The notes below the pieces were generated by a model, which saw only the letters and a list, made by a program, of their open reading frames with translations, searched no databases and had not been told where the DNA came from. A stretch of DNA of 64,000 nt from Simmondsia chinensis (taxonomy: Eukaryota; Streptophyta; Magnoliopsida; Caryophyllales; Simmondsiaceae), in NCBI GenBank assembly GCA_018398585.1, contig JAGTTD010000007.1, positions 36,360,911-36,424,910 on the forward strand, read 5' to 3'. Made by a program: the position numbers and the translations under genes. Below, piece by piece: positions 1 through 10,640 of the stretch. Position 1 is the stretch's first letter. The number at the start of each line of letters is the position of its first letter.

Positions 1-428
1 TTTCAAAACGCTATTTATTATTTAGAGCTGTATGCAATGGAATTGTTGTAAACAAAACTATAATGTCCACTATAATAATAATAAAATTGTACTACATACA
101 TTATAATTTTACAGTGTCATTTTATGGTAATTAGAACTTTTCTATTTTTAATATTGTATGTTCATTTTAGTATATGGTACACAAATAGTATATAAATGGT
201 AACCTTATTCGTCAGTTAGTTATTAAATTATAATCCATTGTATAATGTTGAAAAAGTATATGATTTCTATAACATTTTCTAGAAAATCATTCATTTTCAT
301 TTATGAGGTGAATATGTTTTTCATGGATTATGCATTCCAGTTACTTAATTTTGTTCAAAAATTTTTTTTAACAAACATTTATTTGTTTTACTAAATTTTC
401 TTATCTTTGAAGGAATAAAATTTATATA

Positions 429-721
429 GGGTAACGTTCTTATGAAAGGGTGAGAGCGTAAGAAGGGCAAATCCTGGCCTTTCATTGTAATAGACGGCCA
501 AGATTTGCTAGACATTAAAAAAATAACAATTTAGGACTAAAATTTATTGAGTATTAAAAAAAATAATTTTCTTTCCGTACTCCTTTTTTTTCTTTCTGCT
601 CCATGAAGAGGTATGGCCTTACATAATTTTTTTAATGTTTAACAAATCTTAGCCGTTAATTACAATAGAGGGCCAGGGTTCTCCGCTCTCATGTTCTCAT
701 CATCTTTTAAGAACGGTATCC
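429..721. mobile_element. Long-TIR MITE flanked by (TA)n, copy 1
   Basis: About 290 bp with long imperfect inverted arms. The left arm begins GGGTAACGTTCTTATGAAAG; the right end mirrors it (AAGAACGGTATCC). Both sides abut TATATA. Same family as 49513-49791 and 53560-53842. Confidence 0.82.
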
Positions 722-1029
722 TATATATATATATATATAATTAATCACATCAGCATGAGGACTATGGAAAATGAATAATAATTATATAAGAAAATGGGCA
801 CCGGCAACTTAGAGATTCGGTTAAATGTAGCTTTCGCGCAGCCTTGCTTTTCCGGTTTTTATGGTTGCTTTTGAGCAGTGTCACTTTGCCCCCATGCTTA
901 CTCTTTTTTTCTTCCTTTCAATTATTTTCTTTTATGATACTTGCCAATTTTTTAACCTTTTTTTATTGTCACATTTTAATTTATTAATATCAATTATTTT
1001 TTTGTAATAAAAGATTTTTTTTTTTTTTT

Positions 1030-1300
1030 GAACCATTCACCCATCATTTTAAGTTATCGGGATAGTTATTTTCTTTGATATGGTATCGAAATCTTGTTAT
1101 TTAAGAGGTTACGAGTTCGAATTCTAACAGCTCTTACTTCCAATATTAACTTAATTTAAGAACGAAATATGAGGTGGATTCGTGCAAGTTGCATGCCTCA
1201 AGCCGAATTGGCACTTGTTTGAGTGGGTATTTTATAGTATAAAACTTGTCGTTAGTCTCCACCAATTAACTTAAACTTTTGAGAAAGTTGATTCCTGACA
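1030..1300 (+). mobile_element. Miniature LTR element (TRIM/SMART-like), decayed
   Basis: Partial 5' LTR ending at about 1080, PBS-like TGGTATCGAA (1081-1090), a short internal region with ACGAGTTCGAATTC, then a 3' LTR at about 1230-1300 ending TTGATTCCTGACA. Same family as 16146-16552 and 40373-40616. Confidence 0.7.
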
Positions 1301-1310
1301 CTTACTTTGA

Positions 1311-2402
1311 CATTAATACAATTTTCTTAAGAAAAATGCAAATTGTATTTTCTTATGTTGCAGTTCCGTTGGCTTGCATGGAAAATATGATGTCGAATAT
1401 AGATGTAAAGTTGGTCCGAGATCGAAATACTTCATAAAAAATATATTCGAACCACTTGCAAGATTACTAGTTCTTCATTGGTGAGGTCTGTTTGCCAACA
1501 ACCTGGTAAGTCGCTTGTAAACAGCCACATGTTACTCGCATGACTAACGTGACACCAATGCGTGTATATATATAATAGGGGTATCGAGAAGCACATTCTA
1601 CAAAAAATGCTTTTCTAAACAAAACTCTCATTAGAAGTATTTTGTTTGAATTTTTACTTTCAACTTCTGATTTTAAGAAAAATCATAATTTTGCATAAGT
1701 TAAAAAATGACTTCTTTTATTTAAAAAACACTTTAAAATCTTGGAGTGTTTGGCAAAATATGTTCTGTGTCTTTGTTATTATTTTCTCTTTAAGATAGCA
1801 GTAACTTGAGCAGCAAATGGACTTTCCGAGGCCATCAACTTTTAATGTTGTCTTCTCTTTGTTTCTCTTGCAAAGAGATACCAACATCCCTGCCTACAAT
1901 CCTTGATATAATTTTGCTAAGTTGACATGTATGATAACTCTGTTATAACTCTTTACCTATTCAATTCATTTAGTATAATCAAATATGCTCGAAAAGTTTC
2001 CCAAGAATTGCTATAGCACGTATGATATAGTACTTTGTAATAGCATGGAGCATCGCTTAAAGTATAAAAAGAGCGAGAGTAGTTTGCACAGGACTAATAG
2101 ATCAGAGCCATTTCACTTTAACCTAGTATTAACTTTACATGTATTTAGAAGCGTTATTAGAAGTGTCAATAAGCTGAGCCGGCTCACAAAGACCTATCAT
2201 GAAGCTAAGCTTTGCCTCATTTTCAGATCAATTGAGTCATTCTAGCGCATTTTGATAATAGGATGAGCTAGTGAAATACGTGTTATTGCCATGATAATTA
2301 TGCTATTTTTAATTAATAATAGCCACAAAATTTTTCAAAATCATCTTCAAAATAATACTTTGTTCTAACAATAACAAAGTTTATAATTTGTCAGCCTGAA
2401 TT
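1311..2402. other. AT-rich intergenic stretch
   Basis: No gene, RNA or recognisable element. The 86-residue frame at 1985-2245 matches nothing I know and has no supporting context. Confidence 0.5.
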
Positions 2403-2588
2403 AAGGATGTAAACAAACCGAATATTCAATGATCACTCGTGTTTGAAATAGATTATGGCTCGTTCGTGTTCATCATGAGATTCAATAGCTTATCCAGTCG
2501 AGTTTGAACAAGAGGAAGCTAGGCTGGTTAACATTTATGAACAGTTTGATAAGAGTTAGTTAAAAGCTCATTAACTATTGGTATTAAC

Positions 2589-3240
2589 TAGGGGTATAAA
2601 TGAGTTACTGACGAGCCCTCACAAGTTGGCTTAGAAAGCGCGGCTCATTTTTTAGCTCGAGTCGAGCCAAGCCGGCTCCTTTTGCTTATCAAATCGAGCC
2701 CAAGCCGAAATAAACTTTTTTAATATAATATATTTGGTTAAATATTACCTAATGAATCCATATTTGAGCCTAAATGAGCCGAACCTAAGCTTAATAGAGC
2801 CCAAATGAGCCTATATTGAGCTTAAATAGGAACATATCCAGTGTTCCAAGGGCTCCTGCCTACGCAAGGTCGGGGGGGGGGGGGGGGGCGGATGTACGCA
2901 GCCTTCCCCCTTCAGGGTGTTAACCTGAAGAGAGGCTGTTTCCCAATGCCCCCAACTTGAGGGTGAGGACTTCCCAGGAGGTCACCCATCCTGGTACTAC
3001 TTTCGCCCAAGCACGCTTAACTTCGGAGTTCTAATGGGATCCGGTGACGGCATGTTGGTGCCCTATTTGGTCTATATTGAGTTTAAATGAGCCTAAAAAA
3101 ATGTTGCAAACCTAATTTGAAGCTCACCCAACTTAGATCGAGTCCAGCTCGAGCCTGAACTTTCAAAGTTGGGCAAACTTCAGGCCAAGCCTCGAGCCTA
3201 GCAGGGTCGATCGGGCTCGACTCGACTCAAATACACCCTA
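2589..3240. mobile_element. hAT-like non-autonomous element, middle of the nest
   Basis: Termini TAGGGGTATAAATGAG and, mirrored, CTCAAATACACCCTA. Flanks GTATTAAC (2581-2588) and GTATTAGT (3241-3248) form an aged 8-bp duplication. Rich in GAGCC/GAGTCGAGC motifs. Contains the SINE 2828-3071. Confidence 0.75.
2828..3071 (-). mobile_element. 5S/Au-type SINE, full length
   Basis: Antisense copy with the whole 5S-like head (to 3071) and Au-like body. Flanks CTATATTGAGCTTAAAT (2811-2827) and CTATATTGAGTTTAAAT (3072-3088) give a 17-bp duplication with one mismatch. A 17-base G run (2872-2888) interrupts the tail. Tail type I (ACTGGATATGTTCC in sense). Confidence 0.93.
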
Positions 3241-3325
3241 GTATTAGTTAAAAAGAGTTCAATAATGACATGTTATTAACTCGAATAGCTTTAGCCAATT
3301 AGCGAGCTTGACTCGACAGTAAATT

Positions 3326-5279
3326 AGGTAGGGTTTTGATAGGTTGACAAGGTAGAATTGGAACGCGCCAAGACATTATTATTAGTAAGAGAGGGCGTAA
3401 ATGGGATGATGTTTGAAACAGTTGTTGAATTAAATGAACTTTTTCTTTTATTAATTAATAAATTAAAGTCCTAGGAAACTACTTCGAACCCCCCCCCCCC
3501 CCCCGGTGTAACAAACTTATTTATGTCAATAAATTTAGTCGGTTGAGGCCAGTTCACTAAACTGTTATATTTTATTTTTTGCAAAAAATTAATTAATGTA
3601 ATATATTATTAAATATTTAATTCAAATATATAAAATCTATATATATATATATATATATATATATTTCAGCTCTCTGACTATTCAATTTTAGGGAAAGATG
3701 TTCTATATTTTATATATATTTGAATATACTTGACTTTCTATCTACTTATTGTATTTTTAGAGTTAATATATAATTAGAAAGAAAAATAGGAATAAATATA
3801 ATGACTTTTAAAATGCAAAAAGAAAAATAAAACTCGTACAAAGAATAAAATAGTAAAATTAAAAGAGATGAGAAAGTTATAAATTGATGAACGTGAAATA
3901 ATTTAAAATAATTCCAAATGAACAAATAGTGCTTTTTGAAAATTAAAGATTCATGTACTTCTTATATGAGTTGTACAGTCATTAGATTGATACAATTAAA
4001 GTTATAATAATTAAATTAACGTAATAATTAAAGTATATCAACCTTTAATGCAAATAAATTTTTTATTTGTATTTGTAAAAACGGATTTTATTCTCTATCT
4101 GTGTTGTTACTACTATGTATGTATATCGCTATATTTTTTAGGTTAGAGGTCATCGAACTCATCCTTCTTTTAACGTAGTACCTCTAAATAGATAAGATTG
4201 TGTACATTTTATTTTCAAACTCTATTTAAACAGGAGTTTTTAAGACACTAAAATTGTTATTGTTGTTGCGTTTGTAAAAATGGAAAGGAAGAGCGTGACG
4301 GACACGTGCGGGGGAAAAGAACGAAGGGCGTTGCGGGGGATGGGGGGCAGGATTCCTTTTTAAAAAATAAAAAATAAAAAATAATTACAGGCTGGAAGTA
4401 GGGGGGACCAGTACCGCCCCCTTGTCCTCTAATTTGTCGTTTTGTGCCAGCTCAGCCTACTACTCTCTCTCCCCAACGTCTCTTTCCCTCTTTAAAATAT
4501 CTCTCTCTTCCTTCTCTTCCTCTCCCACACCTTTTTTTTTTTAAGAAAAATTACTATAAATAAGATATTTTGATAATTTAATATATATAATAAGATATTA
4601 TAAGATTTAAATATTTTATTAATTAAATATTTTATATTAAAATTCAGTAAACTTTTATAAAAATTAGATCAATTTTATAAAAAAAATGCCAACAAAGTAT
4701 ACAATATCACAACGCATATATATATTTATGTCATGTCAATTATTTCAACAAAAATTCAATGATTTATGATAAAAAATTTATTAAATTTTGACATAAACTA
4801 TATACATAATTTCAAAATTATTTTGTCATATCAATATTTTTTGGTACAAAGTCTTCAAATTTTAATGAATATACTTATATATTATCCGATTATATTTAGT
4901 ATTTTTTTATGAAAATTTATCAAATTTCAAAAGGATACTTAATAAGGTATCTAAGTGATAAAATTTTTAAAACTAAAGATACCGTATTGTATATTTTCCA
5001 ATGTTAGGTTACCTATAACTTAACATTTTAGGACTAATAACTTAACATAATAAATGCAAAACTTTTATGAAAATAATATAACTTTAAATTTTATTTCATA
5101 ACACAAAAATATAATAGTAATTAAGTATTTTATATGAAATAACGTATTACTCATTTTTAAATATGAATTATCATTAAAAACAATATGAAAATAAATGTAA
5201 TAATTTCATAATCTTTAAATATTGGTATATTTTAGGGATAAAATGGAAATATTGGGACAATTTTGCTCTGACATCTATA
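3326..5279. other. AT-rich intergenic stretch
   Basis: Holds a poly-C run, a (TA)n tract at about 3638-3664 and a pyrimidine-rich patch (4440-4530: CTCTCTCTCCCC) followed by no open frame. No gene seen. Confidence 0.5.
3489..3504 (+). repeat. 16-base poly-C run
   Basis: An uninterrupted C run between AT-rich repeats; no gene context. Confidence 0.9.
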
Positions 5280-5289
5280 TTCATGTCTA

Positions 5290-5642
5290 GCATGGAATAA
5301 AGCATCTTTAGTTGCCACAGCTTCTGCCACCATAATAGGAGTATTTCCGAACTCCTTTAAACCGGCAAGGAGCATCTACCCCTATGATCACAAATGATGA
5401 AGCCTGCAAACACAGTGTTGCACCGTTTAGAGCCGTGAAAGTTGGCCTTGATCCACCCAACTTGGGGAGAGCTCCACGAAATCTAGGAGTCCTTAGTAGG
5501 CCTTCTAGGACTCGCCTTAACATATGTACAGCCATAATGCTCATCCACCTTGTGACAGAGTACCCATTCAAAGCGCATATGTTTAGCAAGAATGAGCGTT
5601 CTTCGGGTGTTTATTGGGATGGAACCTTTGTGGGTACGTAAC
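5290..5642 (-). pseudogene. RNase H N-terminal part, inverted segment
   Basis: Read on the minus strand, WSSPQVGWIKANFHGSKRCN, FAGFIICDHRGR and, in a second frame, VAEAVATKDALFHA match the start and middle of the RNase H domain of plant LINE ORF2 or RNase H-like proteins. One or more frameshifts and stops are present. About 40 residues are missing before the C-terminal part found on the other strand. Confidence 0.7.
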
Positions 5643-5771
5643 AGCTAGCTAAGGCCATTATGGGTTCGTATTTGACTTCAACAGACATTCTAATTATCGT
5701 GGATGACATTCATATCATGAGTCAGCAGTGTATTCAGGTCTCATTTAAACATTGTTTTCGCGAAGCAAATA

Positions 5772-6020
5772 CCTAAGAGGCTATCGACATGCAAGCATCA
5801 GATCCCATTAGAACTCCGAAATTAAGTGTGCTTGGGTGAAAATAGTACCAAGATGGGTGACCACCTGGGAAGTTCTCGTGTTGCATTCCTCAGGTTGGAT
5901 GTTTTCAGAAACAAACTCTCTTCAAGATAGCACTCTGAAGGGGGAAGGCTGCGTACATCTACCCCCCAGATCCTGCTTAGACGGGAGCCCTTGAAACACT
6001 GGGAATGTTACTTTTTCGAG
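5772..6020 (+). mobile_element. 5S/Au-type SINE, full length, inside LINE RNase H
   Basis: Head CTAAGAGGCTATCGACATGC leads into the 5S-like region (AAATTAAGTGTGCTTGGGTG, GATGGGTGACC), then the body (AAGGCTGCGTACATC) and tail ACTGGGAATGTTACTTTTT. Flanks GAAGCAAATA (5762-5771) and GATGCAAATA (6020-6029) are probable target duplications. It splits the LINE reading CFREAN. Confidence 0.9.
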
Positions 6021-6218
6021 ATGCAAATAGACAGTAGATTGGCTAGCAAATTATGGTCTAGGGCATCTGGCCTTTGAGTGTGGCAGAGTCTACCGGACAG
6101 AGCCCTCTCCTATCTCATCAAAGCTAATGGCTTGGCATTCTTAGATCACCGCAGACGATCCTAAGGCTGTTTTGTTATTATCCTTAAAAAAAAAAAAAAA
6201 TTCATGTCTACTTATAGA

Positions 6219-6580
6219 TGGGGGGTGTAAACGAGTCAAGTCGAGCCTGTATAAAGCTGAATCGAGCTTATAATCGAATTGGTTTTACTATCGATCAAGC
6301 TTACTATCAAGCCAAGTCTTTCATGTTACCATCAAGTCATTGTAGAGCAATTTTCAAGCTAGTACCAAATGTTCAAGAGCGTATAACTATAACTAACAAA
6401 GCTTTTAATAAGAGCTTTTCAACCTCCTTAACGAAATCTTATCTATTCCTTGTCAAACTATTCGTTAACATTAACGAGCCGAACACCCTCTTTTGAACTC
6501 GGCTCATTAAATTCATTGACTCTGCTCAAACTCAATATAATAAGCTATCGAACCCTTTATAATGAACATGAACGAGTCCT
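6219..6580 (-). mobile_element. hAT-like repeat, antisense copy
   Basis: The right part (TAAGCTATCGAACCC, AATGAACATGAACGAG) is the reverse of the 44952 element's start; the left part has the GGGTGTAAACGAG terminus. Apparent reading frames here are repeat artefacts. Confidence 0.65.
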
Positions 6581-6837
6581 AAAAGTACAAGACAACATGT
6601 GAATTAATTGGAAAATCAAGAATAGCTACAAAGCATAGCCTAGCATCCCCTAGGTAAATTCTAATTTTTTTATTTTTTTACTGGCCTCCCGAAGTTCTAT
6701 TTCTCATCCTAACAACCAAACATCTTTCACCCCTCTTGTTACAATTCATAATTGAATCAAATCCAATTAGATATCAATTAAAGCTTGTATATATTAAACT
6801 ATATTAGATAGTAAAGAAATGAGAAAGATACATAACT

Positions 6838-6918
6838 TTTTTTCGATAATTGGCAACATAGTCGCAAGTGAGACCTAAAAGAACCCGAATAAATCGGAAA
6901 AGACATAGATGAACTTTT
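6838..6918 (-). mobile_element. LINE 3' end fragment
   Basis: TTTTTTTCGATAATTGGCAA and ATAGTCGC are the reverse of the LINE terminus. The fragment runs into a 19-base G run. Confidence 0.6.
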
Positions 6919-6937
6919 GGGGGGGGGGGGGGGGGGG
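6919..6937 (+). repeat. 19-base poly-G run
   Basis: An uninterrupted G run directly after a LINE 3' end fragment; no gene context. Confidence 0.9.
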
Positions 6938-7947
6938 CAATTACATTACTAATCTCAACATGACATTCCCAATACTAATGACCCCTTATTTATACTAATC
7001 AATTAGGGTTTAGATTGATGATGTGACATTGATAATGTAGCAGTCGGGACAGCTCAGGACTAATTCGGACATGACCCTTAGTAATATTCGCTTCACCTGT
7101 TCTATAAATTTAGCACAGGAATTAAATTCTTAAAAAGAAAATATAACTTTTTTTAAAAAAAATTCAATTCATATAATAAATAAACGAGGTCTAAATTTAA
7201 ATAAACAGAGTAGAGATAAAAAAAAAAAGGGAAAGGAATTGAAAATGGAAGTGGTATACAGGCTGTCTTAGTCAAAGTCAATCCCTACCCCTCCAACCGT
7301 ACGTCTCTATCCTCTTTCATATTATTTTTTTATTTTCCTTTTTATTTTTCAAATTTATCAGTTAATAAAATCTCATCTCCTCAACTTCCTCTTTCTTATT
7401 TTTCTTTTTCTTTCTAACTTCCCCAAACGGTCGGTCACTCCTCCCCCTTTTTTTTTTATTAACTTTTATTTTTAAATAATAAATGATAAATTAACTAAAT
7501 TTAATGTGTAAATTTTAGGTTTCAATAATAAAATATTTTAATATTTGAAAGTTTATTGCATATATATTTTAAGGTTTAATGAAACTGAATAAATTTTGTA
7601 AAATATAATTGTATATTATCATACTCTAACAAACTATTACTGTTTTAAGGATACATAAATATATTATAATTATGTGTTATATTAGGATTTAGACTCTGCT
7701 CTTATTTTTTATAACATAATTTGAACTATTTTATTAAATATTTATAACTTTCTAAACTAAAAAAATATTTTATAAAACTTATAAATTAAAAAATGATTAC
7801 ATTAAATTTTAAAATATTAACATCTAATTTAGCATAATTTTTACTTTAATAATAATATTTTGGAAAAGTATTTAAAAGAGGCAAGTAAAATAGATATAGG
7901 ATGATAACGTTTAGAGATTTTATGTCACATGGAAGAATCACAAGCTA

Positions 7948-7957
7948 ACACGTGTCC
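7948..7957 (+). promoter_or_regulatory. ABRE/G-box upstream of the MYB gene
   Basis: ACACGTGTCC contains the CACGTG core in an ABA-response-element context, about 125 bp upstream of the TATA box. Subgroup-22 MYBs are commonly ABA- and stress-induced, so this is a plausible bZIP site. Function is inferred from the motif only. Confidence 0.5.
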
Positions 7958-8074
7958 CTTGCCAGCTGTATCCCTCTTTGTAACTGCCTTACCTGGAAGC
8001 AGCGCACACCCCCCCCTAACGGCTTATAACCGGTTTCTCTTACCGTTTCTTCCGGTCACCCCTCATTCCCCCAC

Positions 8075-8082
8075 TATATATA
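8075..8082 (+). promoter_or_regulatory. TATA box of the MYB gene
   Basis: TATATATA sits 84 bp before the chosen ATG and is followed by a pyrimidine-rich leader (CTCTCTTCTCC and on). The spacing supports a transcription start near 8105-8115 and start codon 8166. Confidence 0.65.
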
Positions 8083-8119
8083 TCCTCTCTTCTCCTTTCT
8101 CTCATATTTCAGTTCCTTA

Positions 8120-8139
8120 CCCCCCCCCCCCCCCCCCCC
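8120..8139 (+). repeat. 20-base poly-C run in the MYB 5' leader
   Basis: An uninterrupted run of 20 C, followed by a short A run, lies between the predicted transcription start and the MYB ATG. In the mRNA this would be a C-rich leader; on the other strand it is a G tract able to form G-quadruplexes. Length is probably polymorphic and prone to sequencing error. Confidence 0.9.
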
Positions 8140-8165
8140 ACCAAAAAAAAAATTCATTTACAGCT

Positions 8166-9017
8166 ATGGCCGCCACTCCATGTAAAGCTTCATCGGATCG
8201 GGTCAAGGGCCCGTGGAGCCCCGAAGAAGACTCGCTCTTACAAAGCTTAGTTGAGAAGCATGGCCCCCGTAACTGGTCTTTGATCAGCAAATCGATCCCG
8301 GGTCGCTCTGGTAAGTCGTGTCGGTTACGGTGGTGTAATCAGCTGTCGCCTACGGTCGAGCACCGCCCATTTACTGCCGAGGAAGATGAGACGATTATCC
8401 GAGCTCACGCCCGGTTCGGTAACAAATGGGCTACTATCGCTCGGCTCCTTAGCGGGAGGACTGATAACGCGATAAAGAATCACTGGAACTCGACGCTTAA
8501 GCGGAAGTGTTCATCGATGAGCGGGGCGGATTTTAGCGGGTTTGACCCAGATCCAATCGCCCCGCCGCCGTTGAAGAGATCCGCGAGTGTTGGGCCGGGT
8601 ACGTCGTTGAATCTAAACCCCGGGAGTCCAACCGGGTCGGATTTAAGCGACTCAAGCTTCGCGTCGCAGGGGTACCGACCCGGGGTTAAACCTATATCTG
8701 TTGTTCCGCAATCAGGTCAGATCTATGACCCACCGACATCTCTGAGTCTTTCGCTTCCCGGGTGCGATATGGGTGAATCGTTGAGCCATGGATCTGGGTC
8801 AAACCCGACCCAAATGGTAGAAGCGCGGTCGGAATCAGGGTTTGGAGGGTTGAGCAGGGAGCTGCTGGCGGTGATGCAAGAGATGATTAGAGAAGAAGTG
8901 AGAAATTATATGGAGAAATCGCAGCAACAAATACATCAAAATGGTGGGATTTGTCATCAAACAGAAGCAATTACAAACGCAATGGTGAAACGAATTGGTA
9001 TTAACAGGGTGGATTAG
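8166..9017 (+). CDS. R2R3-MYB transcription factor, subgroup 22 (MYB44/70/73/77-like)
   Basis: Predicted nuclear DNA-binding regulator of 283 residues. Two MYB repeats are intact: R2 about residues 13-63 with Trp17, Trp37 and Trp56, and R3 about 65-114 with Phe69 in place of the first Trp (usual in R2R3 proteins), Trp88 and Trp107. Downstream are PLKRSASVG (135-143), the LxLxL-bearing TSLSLSLPG (191-199) and [17 protein letters not shown] (233-249), which together mark subgroup 22. No intron, as is usual for that subgroup. I chose ATG 8166: the in-frame ATG at 7929 lies upstream of the TATA box and translates promoter and leader. Family members act in ABA, auxin and stress responses; the LxLxL motif suggests repression. 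MYB44 versus MYB73 type cannot be settled by eye. Confidence 0.95.
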   Translation: MAATPCKASSDRVKGPWSPEEDSLLQSLVEKHGPRNWSLISKSIPGRSGKSCRLRWCNQLSPTVEHRPFTAEEDETIIRAHARFGNKWATIARLLSGRTDNAIKNHWNSTLKRKCSSMSGADFSGFDPDPIAPPPLKRSASVGPGTSLNLNPGSPTGSDLSDSSFASQGYRPGVKPISVVPQSGQIYDPPTSLSLSLPGCDMGESLSHGSGSNPTQMVEARSESGFGGLSRELLAVMQEMIREEVRNYMEKSQQQIHQNGGICHQTEAITNAMVKRIGINRVD

Positions 9018-9391
9018 AAAGATAAAAAATTCAAAAATGGAGAAGAGAGAGGGGGGGGGTGAGAAAACGACATGGGTTTTTGGTGAACTGCTTTCTCTCT
9101 CATGGGGTTTAATTTTTCTTTTTTTTAATTTAGTTTTTTTTTTATGGAATTTACTGAAAATAATTTTGGTGAATGTACAGAGAGAGAGAGAGAGAGAGAG
9201 AGAAGAAGAAGAAGAATCCAGATGGTGTTAATTACTTGTTGGGTGAGGATCTAAAAAGAGTTAAAGAAAAGAAGAAGAAAGGAGTTTCCTTTTTGAACAC
9301 TCCAACTTGAAACTATTATTAAAAAAAAAAATCACAAAAAAATTTCAAAAGTTTATGAAAAAAATTATTTCTGTGCATCATGGGACTTGTG

Positions 9392-9472
9392 TAGGGGTAA
9401 AACTGTATATGTTTACCCTTTCTGACACGAGATCCTTCAAGGCACTAAGTTGTTATCGTTGTTGTTGTATTG
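9392..9472 (+). mobile_element. 5S/Au-type SINE tail remnant in the MYB 3' flank
   Basis: Degenerate GGGGTAAAACTGTATATG, then CTTCAAGGCACTAAGTTG and a (GTT)n tail follow the SINE 3' consensus. It begins about 375 bp after the MYB stop and could lie in or just beyond its 3' UTR. Confidence 0.6.
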
Positions 9473-9479
9473 GACTCGG

Positions 9480-10640
9480 TGTTGGACATGGATGATGGTT
9501 TCAGATTGAGGACCGGAAATCTCTGAGATTAATAGCCCAAAAATTTACATATTCATAAGAAAAAAATGGTTTCAAATTATTTAAGCACTAGTATTTCTCG
9601 ATAACTTTTTAAGAATAATATAATATAATAAATTAAGAAATTTGATATTATCCAACAAAAATTGTTAGTTATAATTTTGAGCAAGTAATATTATGTCATG
9701 GTGGATGATAATTATAAGTTAAAATAATGCGATAAATTGAGGAGGGATGAAAATTTTAGTTAAGTTTCGAATGATTTTTATATGTTGTTTGAGTTTTTGA
9801 AGAACTAAAAGTTAGTTTCAAAATTATTCTTTTAATTTTTGTTATATTTTATTTAAACTTGAGAAAAATTGAAAAATGAAGAACTAATTGCAAGAAAATA
9901 TTATTTATATATGTACTGAATGCTTGATTTCTAAATGTTTCAATAACGTCCTTCAAAGATCTAAGTTACAGGTAAAATTTTATTTATTTAAGGTTAAAAT
10001 AATATTAAAATTTGTAATTACTATAAAACTATTGGCTACATGTTAGTTAAATATTGTTATGATATGGATCATATTGATTATAACATTTTCTTTTAAATTA
10101 GTCGCTAAATATTACTTGTTTAAATTTAAAAAGATTATGGATAGCAATTTTTTGAGACGAGAGGCCTATAGTTGTTGTGCATAGGATGTGAATATAATAC
10201 ACCACTAATTTGACACAAATCATTACTTTTAAGTCTATCTCTTTAATTGATATATCGTTATAGTACTATTTATGGCTCATATTTCAATTGGTGTATTTTG
10301 TCGTATTAATTTGATGCCTACTTTTTTCTAGTTGTATTAATTGAAGCATTATCTAATTTCAAATGAAGCAAAATAATTCTACAATGAAATTGAATTTCGA
10401 TCTCGTTTCGGCTCTTCCGGAGGTTAGTCGATTCAACTAGTTGGACATACAAGACTAACGATATAGAGGGGTCTCTCCCCTCTATTTCTATAAGGTGCTT
10501 TGAGAGGAGGAAATGGAGGTGGTAAGCCTTTTCCCTTAATAGGAAGCATTCATGAATTGCAATGAGAAGGGATTGAATGGGAATTCAAAATTTCGACGTA
10601 TAACGTAGTTTGTCTCATCTGATAATATTTCTATACTTGT
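9480..10640. other. AT-rich stretch downstream of the MYB gene
   Basis: Nothing recognisable to about 10380. From 10380 to 10640 the composition changes (TTCGATCTCGTTTCGGCTC), probably the lead-in to the LINE remnant. Confidence 0.45.

Larger units (their letters stand above)
2403..3325. mobile_element. hAT-like non-autonomous repeat, outer element of a nest
   Basis: Starts AAGGATGTAAACAAACCG and matches, through CACTCGTGTTTGAAATAG and CGTTCGTGTTCATCATGAG, the start of the element at 44952. It is interrupted at 2589-3240 by a second element. The right end is uncertain. Confidence 0.65.
5290..6200 (+). mobile_element. LINE 3' fragment with inverted 5' part (twin-priming pattern)
   Basis: Bounded by TTCATGTCTA at 5280-5289 and 6201-6210, with a 15-base A tail at 6186-6200. 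The right half codes, on the plus strand, the end of an RNase H domain (IIVDDIHIMSQQ at about 5690 and DWLANYGLGHLAFE at about 6038). The left half codes the start of RNase H on the minus strand (WSSPQVGWIKANFHG, then VAEAVATKDALFHA). The order is that left by twin-primed LINE insertion. A SINE splits it at 5772-6020. Confidence 0.78.

Noticed and set aside
7929..8165. 79-residue N-terminal extension of the MYB frame
   Set aside because: It crosses the TATA box and the poly-C leader, is Pro-rich low complexity, and is absent from the family. ATG 8166 is a better start.
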